Shown: positions 8,606-19,016 of the stretch, piece after piece
Position numbering within the stretch: position 1 is the first letter of the stretch
Layout: each line of letters begins with the position of its first letter
Source: Tenacibaculum mesophilum
Lineage (GTDB): Bacteria > Bacteroidota > Bacteroidia > Flavobacteriales > Flavobacteriaceae
Length of the DNA stretch: 64,000 nt
Assembly: GCF_003867075.1 (NCBI RefSeq)
Contig: NZ_CP032544.1
Span: 1,544,001-1,608,000 of the forward strand
Reading direction: 5' to 3'
Made by a program: the position numbers and the translations under genes
The notes under the pieces: model-generated
The model's database searches: none
The model's input: only the letters and a program-made list of their open reading frames with translations
Told to the model about the DNA's origin: nothing

Positions 8606-9505
8606 TTATTCTGCTTTCAAATATAAGATTATTCTATCGTATTTATTTAGTGGAAAATCTTTAATATTTCTTAATTCTGATATATCTTGTAGTTCAGCTA
8701 CTTCATCTCGATATTCAAATATCTTTTTACATAACTCATAATCAATATATGGATTTTTTAACACTTCTTTGAATTTGGCTGTATTTACATTTACTTTTTT
8801 AATAGTTGGTTTTTTAATTACAGTAAAAGTTTGCATGACTTTGTTTGCTGCAGCTTTATTTATTCCCCAAACTTCATATAATTGTTTTGAGAATGAATAC
8901 CCTTGTAACTTCTTTCTATACTTTATAATTCGAGAAGATAATACTTCTCCAACACCACTAATAGTTTCAAAATCTTGTTGAGTGGCTTTATTAATATCAT
9001 TAGTAGAAATTTTATATACCTTATTATATGTATGCCTTTCACTTAAACCTAACTCTATTTTACTTTTCTTCTTTTGGTTTTCTTCTTTTACAACCCAATC
9101 TGGAAATTTAAAATAAGGAGCTATTCTGTTCAAAAGACTATCAGATATTTTTGTTACTTGTTTAAAATCTTTAGCCGAGTTAATCCATTTATTTTGTTTT
9201 CTGTAATTGTGTAATCTATCTATTTCCTCTACAGACATTCCTAGTTGATAACCTTTAAAGTCTGTTATATAATTTGGATTGAATGGATATCGTTTAGGTT
9301 TTCTTTTAATCAATTCAATTCTTTTCAAACTATCAATAGTATTTTGAAGAGCTACTAGCTCTTTCTTATTTATACCCTCTATTTTTTCTGAAGAAAAATC
9401 TATGTACACATATATAAATTGTAAAACAACTATTAAAAATAATAAAAAGAAAACCCCATTTCTTTGGCGTTTATTATACCAGAAATGAGGTTTAAATATT
9501 TTCAT
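8606..9505 (-). CDS. membrane-anchored helix-hairpin-helix protein (ComEA-like repeats)
   Basis: The 299 residues begin with a short basic tail and one membrane span (about 17-36), followed by a soluble region with at least three HhH-like repeats, for example INKATQQDFETISGVGEVLS and VNTAKFKEVLKNPYID. HhH repeats bind DNA without sequence preference, and ComEA proteins bind incoming DNA. This longer multi-repeat form is common in Flavobacteriia, where its role is not established to my knowledge. It is 12 bases downstream of the symporter gene, so the two may share a transcript. Confidence 0.8.
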   Translation of the reverse strand: MKIFKPHFWYNKRQRNGVFFLLFLIVVLQFIYVYIDFSSEKIEGINKKELVALQNTIDSLKRIELIKRKPKRYPFNPNYITDFKGYQLGMSVEEIDRLHNYRKQNKWINSAKDFKQVTKISDSLLNRIAPYFKFPDWVVKEENQKKKSKIELGLSERHTYNKVYKISTNDINKATQQDFETISGVGEVLSSRIIKYRKKLQGYSFSKQLYEVWGINKAAANKVMQTFTVIKKPTIKKVNVNTAKFKEVLKNPYIDYELCKKIFEYRDEVAELQDISELRNIKDFPLNKYDRIILYLKAE

Positions 9506-9517
9506 TCGTTTTGTTTT

Positions 9518-11209
9518 TTATTCTTCTACTGCTTCTTTTTTAAGGTTAATAGCATCTAAATATCTTTTTAGTTGCTTTTTAACCACTGGCATCAATAAGT
9601 ATAAACCTACCATGTTAGGGAACACCATTGCAAAAATCATTGCATCTGAAAAATCCCAAATAGACTTCATACTCGCTGCTGCTCCAATTACTACGAAAGT
9701 TAAGAACAAAATTTTATATGTTAAATCCGCTTTTTTTCCTCTACCAAATAAAAATTTCCAAGATTGTAATCCGTAATACGACCAAGAAATCATTGTAGAA
9801 ACTGCAAATAAAACAACTGCTACAGTTAAAAATACATTTGAGTATGGAATGTAAGCTGCAAATGCTCTTGAAGTAATTCCTGCTCCCTCATAAGCCACAC
9901 CGTCAATAAATACAGATCCTGTACCATCTCCTCCATATTCAAAAGCTCCTCCAAAATTAAAGATAATAATTACTAAAGCTGTCATTGTACAAATTAATAC
10001 AGTATCAATAAACGGCTCTAATAATGCCACTAAACCTTCTGATGCAGAATATTTTGTTTTCACTGCAGAGTGTGCAATTGAAGCCGAACCTGCTCCTGCT
10101 TCATTAGAAAAAGCTGCTCTTTTAAACCCTACTAATAAAACACCTATAACACCACCAACACCTATCGCTGTAGGATTGAAAGCTTCTGTTATAATTAAAG
10201 AAATAGCATCATCTATTAAAGAGAAATTAACCCCTAAAATATACAAACAAGCCAATAGGTATAGCAATGCCATAAAAGGAACTACTTTTTCTGTTACAGA
10301 AGCGATTCTTTTGATACCTCCAATAATTATAATACCTACTAAAATGGCTAGTACAATACCTATGATAGCTCCAGCTGCTGTACTCTCTAAACCTAACAAC
10401 TCTTTAATAACTATTGTTGCTTGGTTAGATTGAGCTGCATTACCACCTCCAAAAGAACCTCCAATACAGAAAACTGCAAATGCTCCTGCTGCTATTTTTC
10501 CTAGTGTTGCAAAACCTTTTTCTTTTAATCCTTTAGATAAATAATACATAGGACCTCCATACACTGTTCCGTCTTCTCCTACATCACGATAATGTACTCC
10601 TAATGTACATTCTACAAATTTTGTTGACATCCCTAACAAACCGCAAATAATCATCCAGAAAGTTGCTCCCGGACCTCCTAAAGCAATTGCTAATGCAACT
10701 CCTGCAATATTACCATTTCCAACTGTACCAGAAACCGCTGTTGCTAATGCCTGAAAGTGAGAAACTTCACCTTCATGACTTTCATCGCGAATAGTATCTT
10801 TAATATCTCCATCAATTTCTAAGTCACTATGTAAGCTCTCTATATTTTCAATATGCTCCTCAATATCGTCAACTTCATTCATATCTACTCCTTGAGCTAT
10901 ACCATCTTCACCATACAATAATTGCGCACCATGTTTTTCAATATCTTCATATTTCCCTCTTACAACATTTATTGCAGTAAAGAAGTGACGGATATTTGGA
11001 AATCCAAAATAGAGCGTAAAAAAAGCGGCACTAGCCACTAACAAAATCAATACAAAAGGGGTACCAAATACTGGAAAAAAAATCACACTACTAAAAAAAT
11101 CAGAAAAAGGTTTAAACGCTTCATCAATCATTTGATCAATTCCTTTTTCCTGTGCAAATGTTAACATTGGTGTTATTGAAAACAGCAATGCAAGTAGTTT
11201 TTTATTCAT
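9518..11209 (-). CDS. alanine/sodium symporter, AGCS family
   Basis: Inner-membrane transporter of the alanine or glycine:cation symporter family. At 563 residues it is somewhat longer than bacterial AgcS proteins (about 450-540). It has an N-terminal signal-like segment, a hydrophilic acidic insertion at about 95-150, and the family core with GNGNIAGVALAI, GGPMYYLSKG and NEAGAGSASIAHSA. About 10-11 membrane spans are visible. The acidic insertion before the core is the unusual part. Confidence 0.88.
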   Translation of the reverse strand: MNKKLLALLFSITPMLTFAQEKGIDQMIDEAFKPFSDFFSSVIFFPVFGTPFVLILLVASAAFFTLYFGFPNIRHFFTAINVVRGKYEDIEKHGAQLLYGEDGIAQGVDMNEVDDIEEHIENIESLHSDLEIDGDIKDTIRDESHEGEVSHFQALATAVSGTVGNGNIAGVALAIALGGPGATFWMIICGLLGMSTKFVECTLGVHYRDVGEDGTVYGGPMYYLSKGLKEKGFATLGKIAAGAFAVFCIGGSFGGGNAAQSNQATIVIKELLGLESTAAGAIIGIVLAILVGIIIIGGIKRIASVTEKVVPFMALLYLLACLYILGVNFSLIDDAISLIITEAFNPTAIGVGGVIGVLLVGFKRAAFSNEAGAGSASIAHSAVKTKYSASEGLVALLEPFIDTVLICTMTALVIIIFNFGGAFEYGGDGTGSVFIDGVAYEGAGITSRAFAAYIPYSNVFLTVAVVLFAVSTMISWSYYGLQSWKFLFGRGKKADLTYKILFLTFVVIGAAASMKSIWDFSDAMIFAMVFPNMVGLYLLMPVVKKQLKRYLDAINLKKEAVEE

Positions 11210-11294
11210 AATATGTATTAGATTTTTGAATTAGTAGCCCGCAATATCATAAAAAAATGCACTTACAACAAGTTTTCGTTGTTAAATATGGTTT

Positions 11295-12194
11295 TTACAT
11301 TAGCTTTTCTTTAAATTTATGTAAATCTTCTTTAAAAGATTTTGGTCGCAATCCTAATTCTGTTTGGGCTTTTGTTAAATCAAAACCCGTAATAGCAGGC
11401 CGTAAGGCTGTTTGATTTAAAACATCTGTAGAAATTGGTTTTATTAAGCTTTTATCTAACCTAAAAGCTTCTGCTATTTGTTGTGCAATTTCATAAATAC
11501 TCATCATTCTTTTTGAGGAAATATTGAAAATTCCTAGTGCTTTTTTATCTATTGATAATTTACACGCTAATGCCAAATCTTCTACATAAGTTGGCATACG
11601 AAATTGGTCATCTACTATAGTTATTTCTTTCCTGTCTTCCAACATTTTCTTCACCCACAATACTATATTAGTGCGCGACATATCATATACTTTTCCATAT
11701 ACTAATATGGTACGTAAAATAGCATAATTTACCTTAGACTTTATTAATAATTCTTCTGATTTTAATTTGGAGAGCCCATAATAATTCAATGGGTTTGGCT
11801 TATCACTCTCTTTGTATGGTCCATTTTTCCCATCAAAAATAAAATCAGTTGAAATATGTATTAAATGAGTTTTATTTTCTTCTGAATAGTTTTTAAGATA
11901 TTGAACTACATCTATATTTAGATTATCACAAGCTTGTTTATTTGTTTCACAAGCATCAACATTTGTCATTGCTGCTGTATTCACAATAACATCTGGCTTA
12001 TATTCAGACAGTTTTTTGTAAAGCAAATCTTCATCTGTAATATCAATTGAAACATAATTAAAGTCACCTCTACCACTTCTATTTTCTCCTCTTGAAAAAC
12101 CTATTACCTGATATCTTTCTTTTGCTTCTAATAAAAGGCTTACTAAAGTTTGCCCAAGTAAACCATTACTTCCAGTTATTACAACTTTCTTCAT
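11295..12194 (-). CDS. sugar-nucleotide reductase, RmlD-like (extended SDR)
   Basis: NAD(P)-dependent reductase resembling dTDP-4-dehydrorhamnose reductase. The 299 residues start with the Rossmann motif GSNGLLGQTL, continue with NTAAMTNVDACE and STDFIFDGK, and have the catalytic YGLSKLKSE (Y-x-x-x-K) near 136-144. No other rhamnose genes are adjacent: it is the last of three overlapping genes with a potassium channel and a PspC-like protein, so its true substrate is open. It overlaps the channel gene by one base. Confidence 0.82.
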   Translation of the reverse strand: MKKVVITGSNGLLGQTLVSLLLEAKERYQVIGFSRGENRSGRGDFNYVSIDITDEDLLYKKLSEYKPDVIVNTAAMTNVDACETNKQACDNLNIDVVQYLKNYSEENKTHLIHISTDFIFDGKNGPYKESDKPNPLNYYGLSKLKSEELLIKSKVNYAILRTILVYGKVYDMSRTNIVLWVKKMLEDRKEITIVDDQFRMPTYVEDLALACKLSIDKKALGIFNISSKRMMSIYEIAQQIAEAFRLDKSLIKPISTDVLNQTALRPAITGFDLTKAQTELGLRPKSFKEDLHKFKEKLM

Positions 12195-13198
12195 TAAAAA
12201 ACTTTTCTAAGTGTTTCTATCTGTTCAGGACGTCCTAAAACAATCAAATTTCCTCCTATTTCTAATTTCACCGAAGCTTCTGGGTTGATAATGTAATCTT
12301 TATTTGGAGTACGGTATCCTATAATTGTACAACCTGTTTTTTTTCGTAAATCTAAATCTAATATTGTTTTATCAATGTATTTTTCTGGCAAGTCATTAAT
12401 TGCTACTTCTTCTAAGTTAGCAGTTGTCTCTCCTTCAATAGTTAGCCTATCTACAAACTCAATAACATCAGGAGTTACCACTAAAGATGCCATGTGAGAA
12501 CCTCCTAATTTATCTGGCATAATTACATTATCTGCTCCTGCTATTTTTAACTTACTATATGATGTTTCTTTAGATGCTCTACTAATTACTTTACAATTTT
12601 TATTTAATTGTTTTGCTGTTAGCACTACAAATAAATTATCGGCATCAGAAGGCAACGCTGTTATTAGATTTTCTGCATTCATAATACCTGCTCTTAATAG
12701 AGTCTCATCAAGCGTTGCATCTCCTTGAACAGTTAACACTCCTTTTTCATCTAACTGCCTCACTACATCATTAAATTTTTCAACCACTACAACTTGTTTC
12801 TTGTAGTTTTTCAATTTCGAAATAGCTTGTTTACCATTTCTACCATAACCACAAACTATGGTATGACCTTGTAACTGCTCTATTTGTTTTTGCACTTTTT
12901 TTATTTTTAACTGATGAAAAAATTGCCCACTAATTAAATACTCTGAGAATGAAGAAACTGCATAACCAAAAACAAACAAACTAGATATTATCAATCCGAT
13001 AGTAAATAGTTTTTCCCCCGTACCAAAAGGATGTACTTCTCCAAAACCAATGGTACTAATGGTTATAATCGTCATGTACAAAGCGTTAATAAAGGAATAA
13101 TCAAAAAGTAACATATAACCTGTTACTCCTAGCATGACTATTAAGACAGAATAAATTATAGCTCTATATAACCTTGATTGAAACACTGTGTTTATCAT
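12194..13198 (-). CDS. potassium channel with cytosolic RCK domain
   Basis: The 334 residues have two membrane spans around a pore loop with the filter-like sequence TISTIGFGEVHPFG (about 41-54), then an RCK N-domain with the nucleotide-binding motif VCGYGRNG near residue 115 and an RCK C-domain near the end. This is the Kch/MthK-type layout. The filter has TIGFGE where many channels have TVGYGD, a frequent variant. It overlaps the upstream PspC-like gene by four bases. Confidence 0.88.
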   Translation of the reverse strand: MINTVFQSRLYRAIIYSVLIVMLGVTGYMLLFDYSFINALYMTIITISTIGFGEVHPFGTGEKLFTIGLIISSLFVFGYAVSSFSEYLISGQFFHQLKIKKVQKQIEQLQGHTIVCGYGRNGKQAISKLKNYKKQVVVVEKFNDVVRQLDEKGVLTVQGDATLDETLLRAGIMNAENLITALPSDADNLFVVLTAKQLNKNCKVISRASKETSYSKLKIAGADNVIMPDKLGGSHMASLVVTPDVIEFVDRLTIEGETTANLEEVAINDLPEKYIDKTILDLDLRKKTGCTIIGYRTPNKDYIINPEASVKLEIGGNLIVLGRPEQIETLRKVF

Positions 13199-13422
13199 AA
13201 ATCAAAAACAGATGTTCTTTTAGTATAAATCATATCTTTTAATCTTAGTAAAAAAGCCATTGTTAAATATAATCCAAAAGACAAACCTACTGTTACAAAT
13301 GATATATAAATAAAAAACAAACGTACATTAGTGGCTCGCATACCCAATCTATCAGCAAACCTGGAAGACACGTTAAAACCATGGCGCTCAAAAAAAAGCC
13401 TTACAAAATCTATAAATTTCAT
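13195..13422 (-). CDS. small PspC-like membrane protein
   Basis: The 75 residues contain a helical N-terminal part (FADRLGMRATNVRLFFIYIS) followed by one hydrophobic stretch at about 36-62, the shape of PspC-domain proteins. It is the first gene of a three-gene overlapping set with the potassium channel and the reductase. A link between envelope stress and potassium flux is possible but only inferred from position. Confidence 0.6.
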   Translation of the reverse strand: MKFIDFVRLFFERHGFNVSSRFADRLGMRATNVRLFFIYISFVTVGLSFGLYLTMAFLLRLKDMIYTKRTSVFDL

Positions 13423-13504
13423 TTATTAATTAAGTTTTATTCGCAATATACTATTTTCAGTTTATTTGTTGATAATCGCTACTTCAAAATAAATTTGGTT
13501 TTGG

Positions 13505-13512
13505 TAACTTTG
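13505..13512 (+). promoter_or_regulatory. -7 promoter element for uvrA
   Basis: TAACTTTG fits TAnnTTTG and is followed by C, 24 bases before the TTG start. No convincing -33 element lies 19-21 bases upstream. Confidence 0.45.
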
Positions 13513-13535
13513 CTGTTTTTGGTAAAATCCTCACT

Positions 13536-16361
13536 TTGAAAGAACAAGAATACATAGAAGTTTACGGAGCTCGAGCTCATAATTTAAAGAATATTGATGT
13601 TAAAATTCCTCGTGAAAAGCTAGTTGTAATTACTGGCTTAAGTGGTAGCGGGAAATCTTCTTTAGCTTTCGACACCATTTATGCTGAAGGACAACGTCGT
13701 TATATTGAAACTTTCTCTGCATATGCACGTCAATTTTTGGGCGGATTAGAAAGACCTGATGTTGATAAAATTGACGGACTTTCTCCTGTAATTTCTATTG
13801 AACAAAAAACAACAAACAAAAGCCCTCGTTCTACTGTAGGAACCATTACTGAAATTTACGATTTTCTTCGTTTACTGTTTTCTCGTGCAGCAGATGCTTA
13901 TTCATACAATACAGGTGAAAAAATGGTAAGTTATTCTGACGAACAAATTAGAAAATTAATTTTAAAAGATTTTGATGGCAAACGTATTGCCATTCTTGCA
14001 CCATTAATTAAATCAAGAAAAGGGCATTATCGTGAACTATTCGAACAAATTTCTAAACAAGGTTTTGTTCGTGTTCGTGTGGATGGAGAAATTAGAGAAA
14101 TTGAAAAGGGCATGAAACTCGATCGTTACAAAACGCACGATATAGAAGTCGTTATCGATCGATTAGCCGTGAATGATGCTGCTGAAAAACGTCTAGAAGA
14201 GACTATTAAAACTGCCTTGTACACGGGTGATAATATTTTAATGGTAATTGATGTTGATGATGAAAAGCCTCGTTATTTTAGTCGTGAACTCATGTGTCCT
14301 ACTACGGGAATCGCTTACCCTAATCCTGAACCTAACACTTTTTCGTTCAACTCACCAAAAGGAGCTTGTTCTCACTGTAACGGACTAGGGATTACCAACG
14401 AGATAAATCATCAAAAAGTAATTCCAGACGATAGCATTTCTATCAAAAATGGAGGAATTGCACCTTTGGGTGAACAAAAAAACAGTTGGATTTTTAAACA
14501 ACTTCAAACTATTGCTGAGCGTTATAACTTTAAACTAACCGACCCTATAAAAAATATTTCTAAAGAAGCCATGGAGATTATTCTTCATGGAGGAAAAGAA
14601 AAATTTGAAATTCAATCAAAAACTGCGGGAGTTACCAGAAATTATGAGATTGATTTCGAAGGTATCATTGCCTTTATTGAGAATCAATATAAAAACTCAG
14701 AAAGCACATCAATCAAACGTTGGGCAAAAGGTTTTATGGATGAAGTTACTTGTTCGGTTTGTGATGGAAAGCGTTTAAAAAAAGAAGCGCTTCATTTTAG
14801 AATCACTGATAAAAATATTAGTGATTTAGCCCAAATGGATGTGCTAGAGTTGGCTAATTGGTTTCAGGAAGTTGACACAAAATTATCAGAAAAACAATTA
14901 ACTATTGCTTCTGAAATTTTAAAAGAAATTCGCACACGCATTCAATTTTTATTGGATGTTGGGTTAGATTATTTAACATTAGACAGAACTTCAAAATCTC
15001 TTTCTGGTGGAGAAGCCCAACGTATTCGACTTGCAACACAAATAGGTTCACAACTTGTAGGTGTTTTATATATTTTAGATGAGCCTAGTATTGGTTTACA
15101 TCAACGTGATAATCAAAAATTAATTGACTCTTTAATTAAACTTCGTGATGTTGGAAACTCTGTTTTAGTGGTTGAACATGATGAAGATATGATTAAGAAT
15201 GCTGATTTTGTTTTAGACATTGGTCCAGGTGCAGGTAGACATGGAGGAGAAATTGTTAGCGAAGGCAACTTTGACGATTTAAAAAGTCACGATACCCTTA
15301 CTGCTGACTATTTATCGAGAAGAAAAGAAATTGAGGTTCCTAAAAAACGTCGTGAAGGAAACGGAAAAACAATCTCATTAAAAGGCGCTTCTGGAAACAA
15401 CTTAAAAAATGTTTCCGTTGAATTTCCTTTAGGTAAAATGATTTGTGTCACAGGTGTTTCTGGTAGTGGGAAATCTACCTTAATTAATGAGACCCTATAC
15501 CCTATTTTAAACGCGCACATTTACCGAGCAGTAAAAAAACCAATGCCTTACAAAAAAATTGAAGGCTTAGAACATATTGATAAAGTTATTGATATTGACC
15601 AGTCTCCTATTGGTAGAACTCCACGTTCAAACCCTGCTACTTATACAGGGGTGTTTAGCGAAATACGTAGTTTATTTGCAAAAACTCCAGAAGCCTCTAT
15701 CAGAGGGTATAAACCCGGTCGTTTTAGTTTTAATGTAAAAGGTGGACGTTGTGAAACCTGCCAGGGTGGTGGTGTTCGTGTAATAGAAATGAATTTCTTA
15801 CCAGATGTTCACGTAGAGTGTGAAACTTGCCAAGGAAAACGTTTTAACCGAGAAACTTTAGAAATTCGTTATAAAGGAAAGTCAATTTCTGATATTTTAG
15901 AAATGACAATTAACGAAGCTACAGCTTTTTTTGAACATATTCCTAAAATCTATAGAAAGTTAAAAACAATTAAAGATGTTGGTTTAGGATACATTACACT
16001 CGGACAGCAATCCACTACTCTTTCCGGAGGAGAAGCCCAACGCATTAAATTAGCTTCTGAATTATCAAAAAGAGATACTGGAAATACCTTTTATATATTA
16101 GACGAACCAACAACTGGGCTTCATTTTGAAGATATCCGTGTATTAATGGAAGTATTAAACAAGTTAGCAGATAAAGGAAACACCGTTTTAATTATTGAGC
16201 ACAACTTAGATGTTATCAAACTCGCCGATTACATTATTGACATTGGCATGGAAGGTGGTAAAAAAGGCGGTAAAGTTTTAACATTTGGAACTCCTGAAGA
16301 AGTTTCCATCCACAAAAAAAGCCATACAGCAAAATTCTTAAAAAAAGAGTTAAAAAAGTAA
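13536..16361 (+). CDS. uvrA: excinuclease ABC subunit A
   Basis: Damage-recognition ATPase of nucleotide excision repair. The 941 residues show the first Walker [10 protein letters not shown] near 33-41, zinc module CSHCNGLG near 284 and CSVCDGKRL, an ABC signature [12 protein letters not shown], the second Walker [10 protein letters not shown], the second zinc finger with two CETCQG motifs, and the second signature [12 protein letters not shown]. The start is a TTG giving [17 protein letters not shown], the normal UvrA N-terminus. The length is normal. Confidence 0.98.
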   Translation: MKEQEYIEVYGARAHNLKNIDVKIPREKLVVITGLSGSGKSSLAFDTIYAEGQRRYIETFSAYARQFLGGLERPDVDKIDGLSPVISIEQKTTNKSPRSTVGTITEIYDFLRLLFSRAADAYSYNTGEKMVSYSDEQIRKLILKDFDGKRIAILAPLIKSRKGHYRELFEQISKQGFVRVRVDGEIREIEKGMKLDRYKTHDIEVVIDRLAVNDAAEKRLEETIKTALYTGDNILMVIDVDDEKPRYFSRELMCPTTGIAYPNPEPNTFSFNSPKGACSHCNGLGITNEINHQKVIPDDSISIKNGGIAPLGEQKNSWIFKQLQTIAERYNFKLTDPIKNISKEAMEIILHGGKEKFEIQSKTAGVTRNYEIDFEGIIAFIENQYKNSESTSIKRWAKGFMDEVTCSVCDGKRLKKEALHFRITDKNISDLAQMDVLELANWFQEVDTKLSEKQLTIASEILKEIRTRIQFLLDVGLDYLTLDRTSKSLSGGEAQRIRLATQIGSQLVGVLYILDEPSIGLHQRDNQKLIDSLIKLRDVGNSVLVVEHDEDMIKNADFVLDIGPGAGRHGGEIVSEGNFDDLKSHDTLTADYLSRRKEIEVPKKRREGNGKTISLKGASGNNLKNVSVEFPLGKMICVTGVSGSGKSTLINETLYPILNAHIYRAVKKPMPYKKIEGLEHIDKVIDIDQSPIGRTPRSNPATYTGVFSEIRSLFAKTPEASIRGYKPGRFSFNVKGGRCETCQGGGVRVIEMNFLPDVHVECETCQGKRFNRETLEIRYKGKSISDILEMTINEATAFFEHIPKIYRKLKTIKDVGLGYITLGQQSTTLSGGEAQRIKLASELSKRDTGNTFYILDEPTTGLHFEDIRVLMEVLNKLADKGNTVLIIEHNLDVIKLADYIIDIGMEGGKKGGKVLTFGTPEEVSIHKKSHTAKFLKKELKK

Positions 16362-16442
16362 TACAACTACATTTTTCATAAGTAGATAATTTGTTTTTTA
16401 TATATTTTTTTTTGATTTCAAATTAATTTATATAAATTTATG

Positions 16443-16469
16443 AACTGATTTTAAAAAAAGAAATCAGTT
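16443..16469 (+). terminator. stem-loop after uvrA
   Basis: AACTGATTT (16443-16451) pairs with AAATCAGTT (16461-16469) around an A-rich loop. There is no T-run after it, so termination is uncertain. It also lies in the leader region of the response-regulator gene at 16501. Confidence 0.4.
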
Positions 16470-16500
16470 AAATAGTATTTCCCCCCGAAATTATTTAAAC

Positions 16501-17184
16501 ATGAGAAAAGAAAAACAATCTGCTTTGTTAGCAGATAATTGCCCGCTTATTTGTGAAACGTACAAGAACATAATATCTAAAATAGCTAGGTTAAACCCAA
16601 GTTTTAATTTTAACACAGACATTACCTATAATTGTAATGGAGCTTACGACATTATAAAAAAAACAATTGAAAAAGAAACTTCACTTAGCTTTGTTGTTTT
16701 AGACTTAAAACTTTCTCCTGCTAAGAATAGAAAAATCTTATCTGGTGAAGATTTAGGGCTTTTAATAAGAAAATTACTTCCAAACACAAGACTGATTGTT
16801 TCTACTGATTGTAATGATAATTACAGAATTTATAACATTTTTAAAAGCTTAAATCCTGAAGGTTTTCTTATTAAGAACGATTTAACTTCAAAAGAGTTAA
16901 AAAATGCAATAAAAAATGTAACAAACAATATACCTTATTATAGTAAAACTGTCTTAAGCCTCTTAAGAAAAGAAGTTTCTAATAATTTTTCCATTGACGC
17001 AATAGACAGACAAATACTATACGAACTTTCATTAGGCTCTAAAATGAAAGATATGCCGAATTACATACCTCTTTCCGCAGCTAGTATTGAAAAAAGAAAA
17101 CGACATCTAAAAAAAATATTCAATGTTAAAGCTAAAGGAGACCGAGAGTTAATATTAACAGCCAAAGAAAAGGGCTTTATTTAA
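16501..17184 (+). CDS. orphan response regulator with a LuxR-like DNA-binding end
   Basis: The 227 residues have a receiver-like first part with a likely phospho-acceptor Asp at residue 68 (FVVLDLKLS) and a conserved-type Lys in GFLIKND, and a C-terminal helix-turn-helix region (IDRQILYELSLGSKMKDMPNYI, about 165-186). The acidic pocket (LLADN) has one Asp where two acids are usual, so it is a diverged receiver. No histidine kinase is adjacent. It lies directly upstream of the peptide-export locus on the same strand, so it is a candidate regulator for it; that link is inference. Confidence 0.75.
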   Translation: MRKEKQSALLADNCPLICETYKNIISKIARLNPSFNFNTDITYNCNGAYDIIKKTIEKETSLSFVVLDLKLSPAKNRKILSGEDLGLLIRKLLPNTRLIVSTDCNDNYRIYNIFKSLNPEGFLIKNDLTSKELKNAIKNVTNNIPYYSKTVLSLLRKEVSNNFSIDAIDRQILYELSLGSKMKDMPNYIPLSAASIEKRKRHLKKIFNVKAKGDRELILTAKEKGFI

Positions 17185-17254
17185 AAAAAAAACGATTACG
17201 GTTTTCCCTTACTTTTTTTATGGCTTTTTCTATAAAAAAACAACTATCAAAATA

Positions 17255-17262
17255 TAGCTTTG
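17255..17262 (+). promoter_or_regulatory. -7 promoter element before the VKOR-thioredoxin gene
   Basis: TAGCTTTG fits TAnnTTTG. Its last three bases are an in-frame TTG that can be mistaken for the start codon of the next gene, so I prefer a start further down, at 17302. Confidence 0.5.
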
Positions 17263-17301
17263 GGGAAACAGAAAATAACTATCCTTAAAACCTTTTTACT
17301 T

Positions 17302-18900
17302 TTGAAAGACACATTAATCAATTTAGTACAAAATTTACTTAAGAAAAATAGTATTTCTTTTGATAAGGAAGAATTGGCTTTTCAAATTCAAAGTCACCCT
17401 TCTTACCCTAGTTTACACGCAATTACTGGAGTATTAGACCATTTTAACATTGAAAATGTGGCAGCTGACGTTCCTGTTAATTCAGAAACACTTTTGCAAC
17501 TCCCCGACTGTTTTATTGCTCAAATAAACAGTGAACATGGTCAAGACTTAATTGTAGTAGAAAGAAAAAAATCAGATTATATAATTTATGATTCTGAAAA
17601 CAAAAAAACGAAGTTATCTGAAAATGAGTTTCTAAGTAAATTTACAGGAATTATTGTTGCTGTTGAAGAAACTGAGGGTTATCAAACAACTAAAAATAAC
17701 TCCAAATTAGTTAAAACTATCGGTTTTTCTCTTCTTAGTATTTTTACGTTATTTTTTGTTTTTTATAGTTCAACTTCATGGTACAATACTTTTTATTTCT
17801 TACTATCAGTAACAGGATTAATTATCAGTATCGCAATTGTAAAACAAGAACTTGGATTGAAAACCGCTATTGGTGATGCTTTTTGTTCAGGAGCTGATGA
17901 TAAAAAAGATTGTGACGCTGTATTAACCTCAAAAGGAGCGGAAATTTTAAAAGGATATAAATTAAGTGACTTTAGCTTGCTTTATTTTATTGGGTTATCT
18001 CTTTTAACTTTTACTCAAATTTCTAATCCTGTAATTTCATATACTATTAGTTTACTTGCTATACCTATTACTCTATACTCGCTATATTATCAATATGCAG
18101 TAGTAAAAAAGTGGTGTCTTTTATGCTTAAGTATAGTTGGAGTTCTTTGGCTACAAGCACTGGCTCCAGTATTGACAAATAATTACATTAACACCTTTAT
18201 AATTAAAGATTTTGTCACCTTGGGTATCGTTGCTTCTTTTACGTGGTTAGCTTGGAATTATATTAAACCTTTATTTACTGAAGTTCAAGAACTCAAAAAA
18301 GAAAAGATAGCAAGTGTTAAATTTAAGAGAAACTATGCATTGTTTGATAGTTTATTACAAAAATCACCTCAACTTGACACTCAATTAACTGATAGTAAAG
18401 AAATTGTTTTTGGAAACCCTAACTCCAGCCTTGAAATTACAATAATCACCAATCCTTTCTGTGGACACTGTAAACCTGTTCACGCTCATGTTGATGAAAT
18501 TATTAAAAGATACCATAACAATGTAAAAATTAAAGTACGCTTTAATGTAAGTGTAGAAAAAAAAGATAGTGATGTCGTTAAAATTACCAGTAGACTCATA
18601 GAAATATATAATACACAAGGAGAAAAAGAATGTCTTCAAGCCATGGATGCTATTTATGAAGGGCAGAAACCAGCTGCTTGGTTAAAAAAATGGGGTGAAT
18701 GTTCTAATAAAGAAACTTATACATTGGAGCTAGAAAAAGAAAAGAATTGGTGTAATCAAAATGGCATCAACTTTACTCCTGAAATTTTAGTAAACGGTAA
18801 ATCATTTCCTAAGGAATATAACAGAACTGATTTAATTTTATTTATTGAAGATTTAGAAGAAAATATAGAAGCTTCTGATGTTTCATTAAAAACAGTATAA
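17302..18900 (+). CDS. membrane VKOR-thioredoxin fusion with C39-like front domain
   Basis: Likely makes disulfide bonds in exported peptides. With the TTG start at 17302 it has 532 residues. A C39-peptidase-like domain without the catalytic Cys comes first (HPSYPSLHAITGVLDHF, about 35-51), then about five membrane spans carrying the vitamin K epoxide reductase core: Cys pair in CSGADDKKDC (about 194-203) and WCLLC (about 270). A thioredoxin-like domain with CGHC (about 387) and a late WC follows. VKOR fused to thioredoxin is a known way of passing electrons from secreted cysteines to quinones. It precedes eight cysteine-rich peptide genes. An alternative TTG at 17260 is inside a promoter box. 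Confidence 0.88.
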   Translation: MKDTLINLVQNLLKKNSISFDKEELAFQIQSHPSYPSLHAITGVLDHFNIENVAADVPVNSETLLQLPDCFIAQINSEHGQDLIVVERKKSDYIIYDSENKKTKLSENEFLSKFTGIIVAVEETEGYQTTKNNSKLVKTIGFSLLSIFTLFFVFYSSTSWYNTFYFLLSVTGLIISIAIVKQELGLKTAIGDAFCSGADDKKDCDAVLTSKGAEILKGYKLSDFSLLYFIGLSLLTFTQISNPVISYTISLLAIPITLYSLYYQYAVVKKWCLLCLSIVGVLWLQALAPVLTNNYINTFIIKDFVTLGIVASFTWLAWNYIKPLFTEVQELKKEKIASVKFKRNYALFDSLLQKSPQLDTQLTDSKEIVFGNPNSSLEITIITNPFCGHCKPVHAHVDEIIKRYHNNVKIKVRFNVSVEKKDSDVVKITSRLIEIYNTQGEKECLQAMDAIYEGQKPAAWLKKWGECSNKETYTLELEKEKNWCNQNGINFTPEILVNGKSFPKEYNRTDLILFIEDLEENIEASDVSLKTV

Positions 18901-18905
18901 AAAGA

Positions 18906-18927
18906 CAAAGCCCCAAAAAGGGCTTTG
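18906..18927 (+). terminator. terminator-like hairpin after the VKOR-thioredoxin gene
   Basis: CAAAGCCC (18906-18913) pairs with GGGCTTTG (18920-18927) around CAAAAA. It has only a short T-rich tail, but stands right after the stop codon and before the first leader element. Confidence 0.6.
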
Positions 18928-18945
18928 CATTTTGAACAAAATTCT

Positions 18946-18990
18946 CTCGCGAAGAATAGACACATTGGTGAGTGTCTTTAAATGTTCGCC
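18946..18990 (+). promoter_or_regulatory. leader element copy 1 (possible RNA pseudoknot)
   Basis: The box CTCGCGAAGAAT (18946-18957) is followed by stem 1, AGACAC (18958-18963) with GTGTCT (18972-18977). Stem 2 interlocks with it: GGTGA (18967-18971) with TCGCC (18986-18990). Compared with the other copies, the stem-2 sequence differs on both sides and still pairs. It ends 26 bases before the ATG of the first peptide gene. Confidence 0.7.
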
Positions 18991-19016
18991 GCAAAAGTAA
19001 CCTTAATATTTTAATT

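Noticed and set aside
11295..12194. Rhamnose biosynthesis operon
   Set aside because: Only the reductase-like gene is present; no rmlA, rmlB or rmlC is nearby.
18972..19016. Longer N-terminus for the first peptide (start GTG in the leader element), and the same for copies 2 and 4
   Set aside because: The extension covers the stem-loop sequence and differs between copies, while all leaders begin alike at MKK(S/Q/K/L)I. Copy 3 has a stop in that frame.
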